From contig NZ_FWWY01000001.1 in NCBI RefSeq assembly GCF_900176145.1, positions 2,787,444 to 2,851,443 of the forward strand: a DNA stretch of 64,000 nucleotides, in the 5' to 3' direction. The position numbers were made by a program, and so were the translations under genes. Below are positions 52,273 through 61,798 of the stretch, one piece after another. Each line of letters opens with the position of its first letter. Within the stretch, counting starts at the first letter, position 1. A model generated the notes under the pieces. The model saw only the letters and a list, made by a program, of their open reading frames with translations, was not told the origin of the DNA and searched no databases. The stretch comes from Sulfobacillus thermosulfidooxidans DSM 9293 (lineage in GTDB: Bacteria; Bacillota; Sulfobacillia; Sulfobacillales; Sulfobacillaceae).

Positions 52273-53712
52273 CTATAATTTCCATGGTTTAATAAAATCG
52301 AGCACACTCACATTGTCGAAATCCGGTTCATGGAATAATTGCAACAAACAATCTACCTTGTTAGGAACGTACCACGATAGTAAATTCGAATGAAGTTTTT
52401 GCATCAAAGGTTCTTCGGCTTCGTGGCGGCGGTTGCGGTGGCCAATGGGGTATTCGACGGTAATTTTTGGTGTCATGGATCCATCTTGAAAATAAATCTG
52501 AATGGCGTTGGCAATAGAGCGTTTGTCTGGATCCAGATAATCCTGGGAAAATTGCGGATTTTCTTTTACCGTCATCTTGGCACGTAAGCGATCAATCTCG
52601 GGATTCATGGCGGCTTCATCTAAATAATCTTCCGCGGTTAAAGATCCTTTTAATAAACCCACGGCGGTCATATATTGCAGACAATGATCCCGGTCGGCGG
52701 GATTCTGTAACGGGCCCGTTTTGTTGATGATGCGCATGGCAGATTCTTGTGTTTCAATAACGATTTCGGCAATGTCATCGAGACGTTGGGAAACTAGTGG
52801 ATGAAGTTGAATAGCCGCTTCTACGGCCGTTTGCCCGTGAAATTCCGCAGGATATGAAATTTTAAACAAGACATGTTCAATGACATACGAACTCAAAGGT
52901 TGAACCAAGCGAATAGGATTGCCACCCATGACGACATCGTTAAAACCCCATTCAGGTGCCGAAAGGGCTGTCGGATAACCCATCTCACCGGTTAAAGCCA
53001 AAAAACTGAGGCGTACAGCACGACTGGTTGCATCCGCCGCAGCCCAAGATTTACGTGATCCGGTATTGGGAAAATGGCGATAGGTTCTTAAACTGCCGTT
53101 ATCAATCCATGCGTTGGACAAGGCATTAATGATTTGTTGACGGTTAGCTTCGAGTAGATAGGCGCTTAGAGCAGTGGAAGCAATTTTTACAAAGAGAACA
53201 TGATCTAATCCGACACGGTTTAAACTGTTGCCCAAGGCGAGGACTCCTTGGATTTCATGCGCTTTAATAATGGCCGTGAGGACCTCATGCATGGACACAG
53301 GAGCGCGACCTTCTTGCATGTTCTGCTGGCTTTTCCAAATTGCTGTGGCCAAAATCGCACCAATGTTGTCAGAAGGGTGGCCCCATTCTTGGGCGAGCCA
53401 AGTGTCGTTATAATCCAGCCATCGGTTCATACAACTAATACTAAAGGCGGCTTGAATGGGATCGAGTTCAAGATATGTGCCGGGAATGGGGCACCCTCCT
53501 GAAGATGAGGTTCCTGGAACCCATGGTCCGATGAGTTTCCGGCATTCTGGATAATTGAGAGCCAATATTCCGGACCCCATCGCATCAAATAAGACCCATT
53601 TAGCCATATGATAAGCTTCTTGACTCGTTATAGGAGTTGTCAAGACATAATCGGCAATTTCTGTTAACACGCTATCCGGCACCATTGCGGCTTCGCCTGT
53701 ATGATGTGACAA
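52273..53712 (-). CDS. prpD: 2-methylcitrate dehydratase
   Basis: MmgE/PrpD-family dehydratase that converts 2-methylcitrate to methylaconitate, 479 residues. Typical stretches are [20 protein letters not shown] near the N-terminus, [20 protein letters not shown] near 97 and the C-terminal [18 protein letters not shown] at 53712 lies nine bases after AAAGGA; an ATG nine codons later is the alternative. The downstream prpB start lies 16 bases after its stop, so the two are co-transcribed. Confidence 0.92.
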   Translation of the reverse strand: MSHHTGEAAMVPDSVLTEIADYVLTTPITSQEAYHMAKWVLFDAMGSGILALNYPECRKLIGPWVPGTSSSGGCPIPGTYLELDPIQAAFSISCMNRWLDYNDTWLAQEWGHPSDNIGAILATAIWKSQQNMQEGRAPVSMHEVLTAIIKAHEIQGVLALGNSLNRVGLDHVLFVKIASTALSAYLLEANRQQIINALSNAWIDNGSLRTYRHFPNTGSRKSWAAADATSRAVRLSFLALTGEMGYPTALSAPEWGFNDVVMGGNPIRLVQPLSSYVIEHVLFKISYPAEFHGQTAVEAAIQLHPLVSQRLDDIAEIVIETQESAMRIINKTGPLQNPADRDHCLQYMTAVGLLKGSLTAEDYLDEAAMNPEIDRLRAKMTVKENPQFSQDYLDPDKRSIANAIQIYFQDGSMTPKITVEYPIGHRNRRHEAEEPLMQKLHSNLLSWYVPNKVDCLLQLFHEPDFDNVSVLDFIKPWKL

Positions 53713-53784
53713 TCACAACAGTCCTTTCTCATCTTAAATCCCGTGACAATCTTATCCGTACATAGCCTGGGCTGACACGTGTCG

Positions 53785-54897
53785 TTAGGGGTGTAAATTC
53801 CGTGGCCCTGTATAGAGAACTCGGGGACGGAATAACCGGTTATGCTCATATTGTTCACGAACGTGAGCCACAAGTCCCGCCGTGCGAGCCGCAAAAAAGA
53901 TCGGCGTGTACAGTTCAATGGGCACGTCGAGCAAATAATAGACAGGAGCGGCATAGTAATCTAAATTCGGGAATAAACCTTTTTCCCGTTGCATCACTTC
54001 TTCGCCTTTGACACACATTTCGTACAGGTCGTGGTGCCCTTTGATGGCAACAAGCTCTTTTAAGGATTCCTTCATCAAAAGAGCACGGGGATCGGGCTTT
54101 CGCATATAAACGCGGTGGCCAAACCCCATTATCCGTTCTTTTTTGGCTAATTTCTCCATGAGATACGGTTCGACCTGATCCGGGCTTTGCATTTCTAAGA
54201 GCATTTTCATTACGGCCTCATTAGCGCCACCATGTAATGTGCCTTTGAGAGAGGCAATGGCTCCCACTAAAGCTCCATACATGTCGGATAATGTTGAAGC
54301 GATGACGATCGCCGTAAAAGTGGAATTAGGCATCTCATGTTCACTGTATACCGTCAGTAACTGATCAAACGCTCGCGTTTCGGTATCGTCGGGTATTCGG
54401 CCTGTGATCATTTGAAGGAAATTGCGGGAATAACCGAGTGTGGGGTCAGGATAAATCACCGGCTCATGATTTTGGATATGGTAGCTGTTGGCGACGATCG
54501 TTGGCATAGTGGCCAAAAGGGTCAAAGCTTGCCGCCACGTATTGTCAGGATCGCGGTCAGTTAAGGCAGGATCAAATGTCGCTAATGCGGATAGCCCGGT
54601 ACGTACAGCATCCATCAAATGCGTGTGAGGGCCGAGTGAGCCCATAATTTGGAATATTTCTTCGGGGACCTTTTGCTCAGCAGTCAATTGCTCCGTGAAG
54701 GCGTTATATTCTGTTTCTGTTGGCAGATGTCCAGCAACAAGCAAATAGGCGACGCGTAAATAGTCCACTTTGGTTGCGAGTTCGATGAGATCATATCCGC
54801 GAATTACGATTTGTTCTTGTTCAACATCGAGATAAGATAAGGTCGTTTCGGTGGCAATGACCCCTTCTAGTCCGGGACGATAATTTTGGTCTGACAA
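53785..54897 (-). CDS. prpC: 2-methylcitrate synthase / citrate synthase
   Basis: Condenses propionyl-CoA (or acetyl-CoA) with oxaloacetate, about 370 residues. Catalytic residues of the citrate synthase family are visible: His in LKGTLHGGANEAVMKML near 215, His in GFGHRVYMRKPDPRA near 255, and Asp near 305 (NLDYYAAPVYYLLDVP). Its place with prpD and prpB supports methylcitrate synthase; these short enzymes often accept both substrates. TTG at 54897 is favoured because GTG at 54906 nearly abuts AAAGGA. Confidence 0.9.
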   Translation of the reverse strand: MSDQNYRPGLEGVIATETTLSYLDVEQEQIVIRGYDLIELATKVDYLRVAYLLVAGHLPTETEYNAFTEQLTAEQKVPEEIFQIMGSLGPHTHLMDAVRTGLSALATFDPALTDRDPDNTWRQALTLLATMPTIVANSYHIQNHEPVIYPDPTLGYSRNFLQMITGRIPDDTETRAFDQLLTVYSEHEMPNSTFTAIVIASTLSDMYGALVGAIASLKGTLHGGANEAVMKMLLEMQSPDQVEPYLMEKLAKKERIMGFGHRVYMRKPDPRALLMKESLKELVAIKGHHDLYEMCVKGEEVMQREKGLFPNLDYYAAPVYYLLDVPIELYTPIFFAARTAGLVAHVREQYEHNRLFRPRVLYTGPRNLHP

Positions 54898-54998
54898 TAT
54901 TTTCACGTCCTTTCATATCATCAATCGTCGTATTGAATAAAATACCACAGCCGTTCTATTCGGATCACTTGCGTGATGAATTCACACAATTGCGAGAT

Positions 54999-57410
54999 TT
55001 AGTGATGATTCGAGCGAGAAAAAATCACATCAACTTTCCCATCAGATGTTAACGTGATGGGAATTGAGAGGATCGCGTGGTGAATTCGGCTACTGGGCAC
55101 GACGTTATTGTTTAAGGAAACATGGTGAATTGTTCCACTAATCGGTCCGATGCGTAAAATAACTGGCTGATTCATGATATCACGATAGAACTCTCGCCGA
55201 ATCCACTGCCATGATACCGATAACGAATCCTCCGTCGTGTGTACGGAAAACTGGATTAAGGAAAAACTTCCGTCTTGGTAAGCCGTAGTCCGTCCATCAT
55301 CGACGTACAGATCAAAGCGGCCATGACCCGGAAGAACCCATAGTGAAGCCGGCCAAGGACTGGTATCCCTCCAATATTGGGTCGAAAGGATTCGGGGAGC
55401 CAAAGGAATTATGGCACCCTGTCGAATAAACAGAGGCAATTGCTCTAAAGAGGCCTCAACCTCTATTTCTTTAGGACCCTCGAGCCATTGACGGTTCCAT
55501 ATATCGTACCAGAGGCCAGGAGGCAAGACAACGTGGCGCCGGGTTGCTCCTTCACGGAGAATTGGCGCAACCAGAAAATCCTCTCCGACAAAAAATTGGT
55601 CATCAATATTCCGCGCCTTGTCTGAAGGGTCATACCAACACAAAGGTCGCATCATGGGCGCACCATCGATGTGGGCTTGATACATCAAGGTATACCAATA
55701 GGGCAGTAAACGGTAACGATATTGGATATAACGACGTGCTATGCGCAGCACATCTTCACCAAACGCCCACGGTTCGTGACGCACTGTATTAATAGCGGTA
55801 TGGGCCCGGGCAAAAGGAAAAAAGACGCCCATTTGAATCCACCGAGCAAACAGTTCTGGGGAAGCATTATCGAGAAACCCTCCAATATCCGGTCCTACCA
55901 TAGGAACGCCGGACAATCCTAAGTTGAGACACATGGGAATCGATAAAGCTAAATGCTCCCACGAACTGGTATTGTCCCCTGTCCATACGGCTGCGTAACG
56001 TTGGATACCGCTAAAACCGGAACGGCTCAGGATAAAAGGCCTGAGGGATGACGCATGACGAAGTCCCTCAAAGGTCGCCTGGGCTTCTAATAACGCATAA
56101 AGATTGTGTACCAGATAGTGGGGTAATTCCTTGCCGGATGAAGTACGGTGAACAATGCCCACTTCTTCATCCGGATGACATGCCCGTTCATTTTCCGTGT
56201 ATCCCCACCATGCCGGTTCGTTCATGTCATTCCATATCCCTTTAATACCCAGTGCGACCCACCGTGCGTTCCACTGACCCCACCACTGGCGAGTTTGTGA
56301 CTTCGCGAAATCGGGAAAGGCACATAGACCAGGCCAAACCCTGCTTAGGAATTCTTGACCGTTGAGATAGGAAATAAAATGATCATGGGCATGTCCTTCT
56401 TGATAGACGGCATAATTTTCATCGTATTTGACGCCGGGGTCGACAATGGTCACCAGACTAATCCCGAGCTTATCCAGTGTGGAAATCATGTCCTTAGGAT
56501 CGGAAAACCTCACAGGATCAAAGGTAAAGATACGGTAACCATCCATATAGTCAATATCCAGATAGATGACATCCAGTGGTAAATGCCAATGCCGAAACTG
56601 TTTGGCAATCTCCACGACTTCATTTTGTGTCATATAGCTATACCGGCTTTGTTGGAAACCTAAGGCAAAGGTGGGCATAAGGGGCATACGCCCGGTCAAA
56701 GCACTGTAACGAGCCACGACCTGAGAAATCTGGGGACCGGGTATTAAATACAAACTTAAGGGACCATCGTCGACGCCGAACCATAAATTTTCCGTATCTG
56801 TAGCGTCAACGTAGCTTCTTGCACTATTGGCGAGAAATATTCCACGAAATTCTGAGGATTGCCCCAACAGGGCAAAAGGGATCGCTTGATACAACGGATC
56901 GGTCTCATCTTCATGCGGCGCGACATCGGTTGTCCATTGGGTCCAAAAGCGGCCTTTTTTGTTGAGCGGACCCACTTTTTCTCCCAAGCCGAATAAACTT
57001 TCTGAAGCAGGCGATGAAAGTCTGCACCGCAAGCTATGATGTTGTCGAAGAAATGAATCAAGTTCAAAGTTGCCAGACGGGGTGTGAATCTGGAACGAGC
57101 CCTGGTGATTCACGGTAATGCGGATCTCTTCGCGGGTGATTTCCCATCCAAAGGCTGTCACGGATAATTGTAGTGGTACCCAGGATGTACGTGGATATCC
57201 TGCCTCTTGTTGTAATATTGCGTAAACATCGTCGCCATTCACCCAATACACACGAATAATACCAGAATCGGTAATGGCAATACGAAAAAGTTCTTGGGAA
57301 TTTTCTGATTCAAATATGGCACACAATGAATCAGGGCTGAGATATCCGGAAACAAAACCAACAAACGATGCTTGTTCCTGGCTGGGATGCAAGGTTGTAA
57401 GGGCTTTCAA
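54999..57410 (-). CDS. GH31 family alpha-glucosidase
   Basis: Cytoplasmic glycoside hydrolase of 803 residues without a signal peptide. An N-terminal beta domain is followed by the (beta/alpha)8 barrel. The catalytic nucleophile Asp is in GIWNDMNEPAWWG near 391 and the acid/base Asp in AVWTGDNTSSWEHL near 478. FQQSRYSYMTQNEV near 250 is typical of the family. The C-terminal beta domains follow. It probably acts on alpha-glucosides or isomalto-oligosaccharides; alpha-xylosidase is an alternative. The start is TTG, about ten bases after AAAAGGAG. A UgpC-type sugar ABC ATPase lies downstream at 59604. Confidence 0.92.
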   Translation of the reverse strand: MKALTTLHPSQEQASFVGFVSGYLSPDSLCAIFESENSQELFRIAITDSGIIRVYWVNGDDVYAILQQEAGYPRTSWVPLQLSVTAFGWEITREEIRITVNHQGSFQIHTPSGNFELDSFLRQHHSLRCRLSSPASESLFGLGEKVGPLNKKGRFWTQWTTDVAPHEDETDPLYQAIPFALLGQSSEFRGIFLANSARSYVDATDTENLWFGVDDGPLSLYLIPGPQISQVVARYSALTGRMPLMPTFALGFQQSRYSYMTQNEVVEIAKQFRHWHLPLDVIYLDIDYMDGYRIFTFDPVRFSDPKDMISTLDKLGISLVTIVDPGVKYDENYAVYQEGHAHDHFISYLNGQEFLSRVWPGLCAFPDFAKSQTRQWWGQWNARWVALGIKGIWNDMNEPAWWGYTENERACHPDEEVGIVHRTSSGKELPHYLVHNLYALLEAQATFEGLRHASSLRPFILSRSGFSGIQRYAAVWTGDNTSSWEHLALSIPMCLNLGLSGVPMVGPDIGGFLDNASPELFARWIQMGVFFPFARAHTAINTVRHEPWAFGEDVLRIARRYIQYRYRLLPYWYTLMYQAHIDGAPMMRPLCWYDPSDKARNIDDQFFVGEDFLVAPILREGATRRHVVLPPGLWYDIWNRQWLEGPKEIEVEASLEQLPLFIRQGAIIPLAPRILSTQYWRDTSPWPASLWVLPGHGRFDLYVDDGRTTAYQDGSFSLIQFSVHTTEDSLSVSWQWIRREFYRDIMNQPVILRIGPISGTIHHVSLNNNVVPSSRIHHAILSIPITLTSDGKVDVIFSRSNHH

Positions 57411-57798
57411 AAAGAGATCGCTCCTTTTACATTTCTGGGTTTTATTCGGTTACCAAGCTTAGCTGGATTCCAAAGGCTTTCAGCTTCCGTAAGACAGCAT
57501 ACTATGACTCACTCAATTCGCCAAATGATCGCTTGTCTCAAGAAGACCAACCAGTGCATTAAGGATGAGACTCGGTCTCCCAAAGATTGAAAGCTCTTTA
57601 CGGACAACTTTCCGTCTTGAGGTCTTCCGGGTATGATGAAGTGAGGAAACGACGTCGTGAGGCAAACAGGCAACGGTAAACGAACATCATAGCTAAACAA
57701 AAGGAAAATATCACCGCTACGGGTAAGCCACTTGTTACGATGAACTCGGAGCGTCAGAATGATGATTTCAGCTATGGTGCGAACATTGAGGATGGTGC
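57411..57798. other. divergent spacer between GH31 and cysQ-like genes
   Basis: About 390 bases must hold both promoters. I see a small hairpin ACGGA/TCCGT near 57599-57615 and no clear -35/-10 pair, repeat or gene. Confidence 0.4.
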
Positions 57799-58611
57799 AT
57801 GATGACCGAATGGAAAGTGTTGGCTCAGGGAGCGCTAGATGCGGTAAAGGCCGCGCGTGCTGAGATCCTGACGATAATGAAGCGTGTCTATGAGGTCCAA
57901 TATAAAAACGATCGTTCGCCCGTGACAGAAGCAGATATGGCTTCTCAAGCGGTTTTGATAGAAAAATTGCACCAGGTTGATCCTTCCATTCCTGTGGTTT
58001 CGGAGGAACTTAAGACAATAGATTATGATACCCGTCTGACGTGGCCACGGTTATGGATGGTTGATCCGCTCGATGGAACCAAAGAATTTGTTCGAGGTAA
58101 TGGAGAATTTACGATTAATGTTGCGCTTATTGAAAATCACCAGGCCGTGATCGGCGTCATTGACTGGCCGGTAGGCGATATCACGTACATGGCGATAAAA
58201 AACGAAGGGGCTTACCGACTAGAGAAAACCGGCAGTATCCGTCTTCACAGTCATAGTTTTTCGAATCCGGCTAATGTTGTTATCAGTCGTTCCCACCGTC
58301 AATCGGAAATAGATTGGGTCCGCCGGAGTCAAATAGCCATTCGTTCGATTGATTATGTCGGAAGTGCCTTAAAATTTTGCCGGATTGCCGAAGGGCGGGA
58401 TGACGTTTATCCGAGATTGACTCCTAATATGGAGTGGGATAGTGCAGCAGGTCATATTTTGGTGGCCGAAGCAGGCGGCCAGGTCGTCGATTTTCTAGGA
58501 CATCCTCTTCAATATAATAAGCCCGACCTGCACAACGAAGGATTTGTGGCAGTGGGAGATTGGGCAGCATGGCGGGAGTATTTTGTCCGTCAAGGAACAT
58601 TTTCAAAATAA
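57799..58611 (+). CDS. cysQ: 3'(2'),5'-bisphosphate nucleotidase, CysQ-like
   Basis: Lithium-sensitive inositol-monophosphatase-fold phosphatase, 270 residues, expected to dephosphorylate PAP from sulfate assimilation. Metal ligands are in VTEADMASQ near 41, VVSEEL near 66, and MVDPLDGTKEFVRGNGEFT near 86, where the TKEF is CysQ-like. The last ligand lies in MEWDSAAGHILVAEAGG near 214. Inositol or sugar monophosphatase activity cannot be excluded. The gene is followed after 33 bases by murQ. Confidence 0.88.
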   Translation: MMTEWKVLAQGALDAVKAARAEILTIMKRVYEVQYKNDRSPVTEADMASQAVLIEKLHQVDPSIPVVSEELKTIDYDTRLTWPRLWMVDPLDGTKEFVRGNGEFTINVALIENHQAVIGVIDWPVGDITYMAIKNEGAYRLEKTGSIRLHSHSFSNPANVVISRSHRQSEIDWVRRSQIAIRSIDYVGSALKFCRIAEGRDDVYPRLTPNMEWDSAAGHILVAEAGGQVVDFLGHPLQYNKPDLHNEGFVAVGDWAAWREYFVRQGTFSK

Positions 58612-58644
58612 ATCAATAGCATTTTCATAATATGGAGGATCTCT

Positions 58645-59544
58645 ATGGAACCCGATAAATCGATCGAACGGTTGGAAACCGAGATGTGGGACCGGACCAT
58701 ACCCTGGTTGGAGAACCTGAGTACAGCCGAGATGTTGAGGGCGATTAATCAGGCCGATCAAGCCGTCCCGATATTGGTTGGAGAGCAGATTCCGGTCATT
58801 AGTGAAGCCGTTGACCTGATTGCTCTGGTTTTACAACGAGGAGGCCGTTTGTTTTATGTTGGGGCAGGAACCAGTGGTCGCTTGGGAATTCTTGACGCGG
58901 CAGAATGTCCGCCCACATTTAATACGGATCCCACAATGATTCAAGCGATTATGGCCGGTGGACAAGACGCTATATTGCATGCCGTGGAAGGAGCCGAGGA
59001 TGATGTTGAGGCCGGAGCGCATGCAGTGAAGGATTATGGTATCGATGAGCGTGATGTTGTCGTAGGGTTGTCGGCTTCAGGCCGTACCCCATTCGTTTTG
59101 GGAGCGTTAAGAGAAGCGCGGCAATTGGGAGCACGAACAATTTCGGTGAACTGTAATCATGATCCGGAAACACAACCGTATTCGGACATTACCATTGTCA
59201 TTCCGACTGGGCCGGAAATGATTATGGGTTCGACTCGTTTGAAAGCGGGGACCGCAACAAAATTAGTTCTCAATATGTTATCGACCGGGGCGATGATTCG
59301 TCTTGGCAAAACTTATCATAATTTGATGGTGGACGTTAAAGCGACGAATTTTAAATTGCGAGAACGGGCGCGCCGCATTGTTATGTTAGCAGCCGATGTG
59401 GATTATCCGACGGCAGATATCTTATTGACCCAATCGGGATATGAAGTGAAAACAGCGATTTTAATGCATCTCTTACATGTTGACGCCAAGGAAGCACGTC
59501 AGCTCTTAACCGATCATCAAGGCATGTTGGACTCGTTGTTATAG
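58645..59544 (+). CDS. murQ: N-acetylmuramic acid 6-phosphate etherase
   Basis: Cleaves the lactyl ether of MurNAc-6-phosphate to GlcNAc-6-phosphate and lactate in cell-wall recycling. The 299 residues match the family: SIS domain with LFYVGAGTSGRLGILDAAEC near 70, and the catalytic Glu in EGAEDDVEAG near 115. GGAGGA precedes the ATG. No murP or nagZ gene is adjacent; co-transcription with the cysQ-like gene is likely. Confidence 0.94.
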   Translation: MEPDKSIERLETEMWDRTIPWLENLSTAEMLRAINQADQAVPILVGEQIPVISEAVDLIALVLQRGGRLFYVGAGTSGRLGILDAAECPPTFNTDPTMIQAIMAGGQDAILHAVEGAEDDVEAGAHAVKDYGIDERDVVVGLSASGRTPFVLGALREARQLGARTISVNCNHDPETQPYSDITIVIPTGPEMIMGSTRLKAGTATKLVLNMLSTGAMIRLGKTYHNLMVDVKATNFKLRERARRIVMLAADVDYPTADILLTQSGYEVKTAILMHLLHVDAKEARQLLTDHQGMLDSLL

Positions 59545-59555
59545 TTTTCTACAGT

Positions 59556-59590
59556 GCCAAAAGCCGTCCAGCGTCAGGACGGCTTTTGGC
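59556..59590. terminator. terminator between murQ and ugpC-like genes
   Basis: GCCAAAAGCCGTCC and GGACGGCTTTTGGC form a perfect 14-base stem around AGCGTCA between two convergent genes. Confidence 0.85.
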
Positions 59591-59603
59591 TACTAATAGA
59601 AGG

Positions 59604-60701
59604 CTATGAATAGAGCAAAGAGGCTTCTGTCGAGGGATCAAAAGCGTGCAGCCGGGGAAGATTAATGGCCATCTTGACCGTATCGCCGCTGCGGGCGAGC
59701 CACGAGTTATCGGTGCGCGCAATCAGTGGCTGGCCTTCTAGATCAAGATAGACGATATTTTCGTGTCCCATCGGCTCGATCACTTGGACTGTTGCGTTGA
59801 GGACAGCTGGGGTTTCTTGATAATTGTGCAAGAAAATATCCTCGGGCCGTAAGCCGATGGTGAGTTGGTTGTTGCCTAATTTACTTAAGGCATGACGAAT
59901 CCGCGCGGGTAACTCAATAAATTGCGATCCTACATGAAAGACACTCTGATCCCCCTGGGTTTGTACCGTACCCTTAATCAGATTCATCGCAGGTGTGCCT
60001 ACAAACGTGGCGACAAATTGATTGGCGGGATTGTTGTAAATCCCGTCGGGAGTGTCAACTTGCTGAACGACACCATCACGCATGACAACAATGCGTGTTC
60101 CCATCGTCATGGCTTCGGTTTGATCATGGGTCACATAAATAATTGTCGCGCCAAGACGCCGGTGTAAATTCTTCAGTTCTACGCGTGTTTGGGTGCGCAG
60201 TTTTGCATCCAGATTAGACAACGGCTCGTCCATTAAAAAGGCTTTCGGTTCGCGCACAATAGCCCGTCCTAGGGCGACTCGTTGGCGTTGGCCTCCCGAT
60301 AGTTCCTTGGGTTTACGAGTCAAAAGTTGCCCTAATCCCAAAATTTCTGCCGCTTCTTTGACCCGGCGGTCTATCTCGCTCTTTGGTGTTTTCCGCAATT
60401 TTAGACCAAATGCCATGTTTTCATACACTGTCATATGAGGATAAAGCGCATAGTTTTGAAAAACCATGGCAATATCCCGGTCTTTGGGAGGTTTTTGGCT
60501 CACATTTTCATCTCCAATGAAAATGTCTCCATCTGATAGTTCCTCTAAACCTGCCACCATGCGTAATGTGGTGGTTTTACCACAGCCGGATGGTCCGAGA
60601 AAGACTAAAAATTCTTGGTCTTGAATGTTTAAATTGACGTCATGCACGGCTTCGACAGAACCATAGCGTTTGGTTACATGTTGTAGAACGACACTAGCCA
60701 T
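59604..60701 (-). CDS. ugpC: sugar ABC transporter ATP-binding protein, UgpC/MsmX-like
   Basis: ATPase subunit that energises carbohydrate (CUT1) importers, 365 residues. Walker A GPSGCGKTT near 37, signature LSGGQRQRVALGRAIVREP near 134, Walker B AFLMDEPLSNLDAKLRTQ near 155, and the C-terminal TOBE-like regulatory domain (LTIGLRPEDIFLHNYQ near 285). In many Firmicutes one such ATPase serves several importers; no permease or binding protein is adjacent here. ATG at 60701 follows AAAGGAG. Confidence 0.93.
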   Translation of the reverse strand: MASVVLQHVTKRYGSVEAVHDVNLNIQDQEFLVFLGPSGCGKTTTLRMVAGLEELSDGDIFIGDENVSQKPPKDRDIAMVFQNYALYPHMTVYENMAFGLKLRKTPKSEIDRRVKEAAEILGLGQLLTRKPKELSGGQRQRVALGRAIVREPKAFLMDEPLSNLDAKLRTQTRVELKNLHRRLGATIIYVTHDQTEAMTMGTRIVVMRDGVVQQVDTPDGIYNNPANQFVATFVGTPAMNLIKGTVQTQGDQSVFHVGSQFIELPARIRHALSKLGNNQLTIGLRPEDIFLHNYQETPAVLNATVQVIEPMGHENIVYLDLEGQPLIARTDNSWLARSGDTVKMAINLPRLHAFDPSTEASLLYS

Positions 60702-60780
60702 TGAAATGACTCCTTTGTTGATGATGTCTGAACTTGCCGAGCAATTCACTCTTATTATGAAACAGGGCCACATATCATTC

Positions 60781-61587
60781 CTAGTGGAAATATGTAGAGT
60801 GAATGACTTTTACCCATGGCCGTCCATGATCCCATTGTACTTCAATTGGCATCCCAAAAGCATCTGACAACGTTTGGTTGGTAATGACATGGTCTAAACG
60901 CCCTTGTTGCAGAATGCGGCCATGATCGAGGAGGAGACCATGACTAAAGATATTTCGGAGTTCTTCGACATGGTGCGTTACATATAGCAGGGCAATTTGG
61001 CCTTCATGGGCTAATCGTTCAATACTGTCCAAGACCATTTCTCGGGATGGAATGTCTAAACCTGTACAGGGCTCATCAAGAATGAGCAAGCGAAAGGATG
61101 CCATATAAGCCCTGGCTAATAATACGCGTTGTCGTTCACCTTGGGACAGAAGGCGGTAAGCTCGTTCGGCCTTATCTGCCATGCGAACGGCTTCTAAGGC
61201 TTTTGTGGCATCATTTTTCGTATCATCCGAGATATTTCGGTAGGGGACTCCTATCGAAGAATCCCGACCACTTGCAACGACCTGTAACACGGTATTGTCT
61301 CCATGATGGGAGAAAAACCAATCTCCTAAAGACACACTGACCCATCCTATGGCCTTGCGAATCTCACGCAGATCAACATGACCATATTCTTGTCCTAATA
61401 CCCTGACATGCCCCGACGAAGGCCAAAGATATCCGGTGATAATATTGAGCAACGTGGTCTTGCCTGAACCGTTGGCACCGATTAATGCCCAATTTTGTCC
61501 TGATTCGACTCGCCATGAAATATCTTGAAGAATATTTTGCCCATTACGCGAAAAATTGATGTGATCTAATTCGATAAGTGGTGCCAT
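60781..61587 (-). CDS. ABC transporter ATP-binding protein, YlmA/ModF-like
   Basis: Single ABC ATPase domain of 268 residues. Walker A IGANGSGKTTLLNII near 36, signature LLSQGERQRVLLARAYMA near 145 and Walker B LLILDEPCTGLD near 165. The pattern QNWALIGANGSGKTT and the C-terminal part resemble YlmA and the ModF-like group. No membrane partner is adjacent, so the transported substrate, if any, is unknown. AAGGAGG precedes the ATG. It is upstream of the ugpC-like gene on the same strand with an 80-base gap. Confidence 0.85.
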   Translation of the reverse strand: MAPLIELDHINFSRNGQNILQDISWRVESGQNWALIGANGSGKTTLLNIITGYLWPSSGHVRVLGQEYGHVDLREIRKAIGWVSVSLGDWFFSHHGDNTVLQVVASGRDSSIGVPYRNISDDTKNDATKALEAVRMADKAERAYRLLSQGERQRVLLARAYMASFRLLILDEPCTGLDIPSREMVLDSIERLAHEGQIALLYVTHHVEELRNIFSHGLLLDHGRILQQGRLDHVITNQTLSDAFGMPIEVQWDHGRPWVKVIHSTYFH

Positions 61588-61740
61588 GGTTATTGCCTCC
61601 TTCCTGTTAGCCCGTTAATACGTTTTTGGCTAGCCATGTCACCCGCTTTATTTTGAGATGACACCAGGGGTTAAAGAGTTTCCTTCATCAATAAGACGTC
61701 AATAAGAAGAGATGCTTTTTGCTCAGCGCTCACAAACCAA

Positions 61741-61790
61741 ATCAAGGGACACATTGTCACACCGCTGTTTGTAACGATGTGTCCCTTGAT
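61741..61790 (-). terminator. terminator-like hairpin after cimA
   Basis: ATCAAGGGACACAT and ATGTGTCCCTTGAT form a perfect 14-base stem a few bases after the cimA stop. The minus-strand T content after it (TTTGGTTTG) is moderate. Confidence 0.6.
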
Positions 61791-61798
61791 GGCCTGAG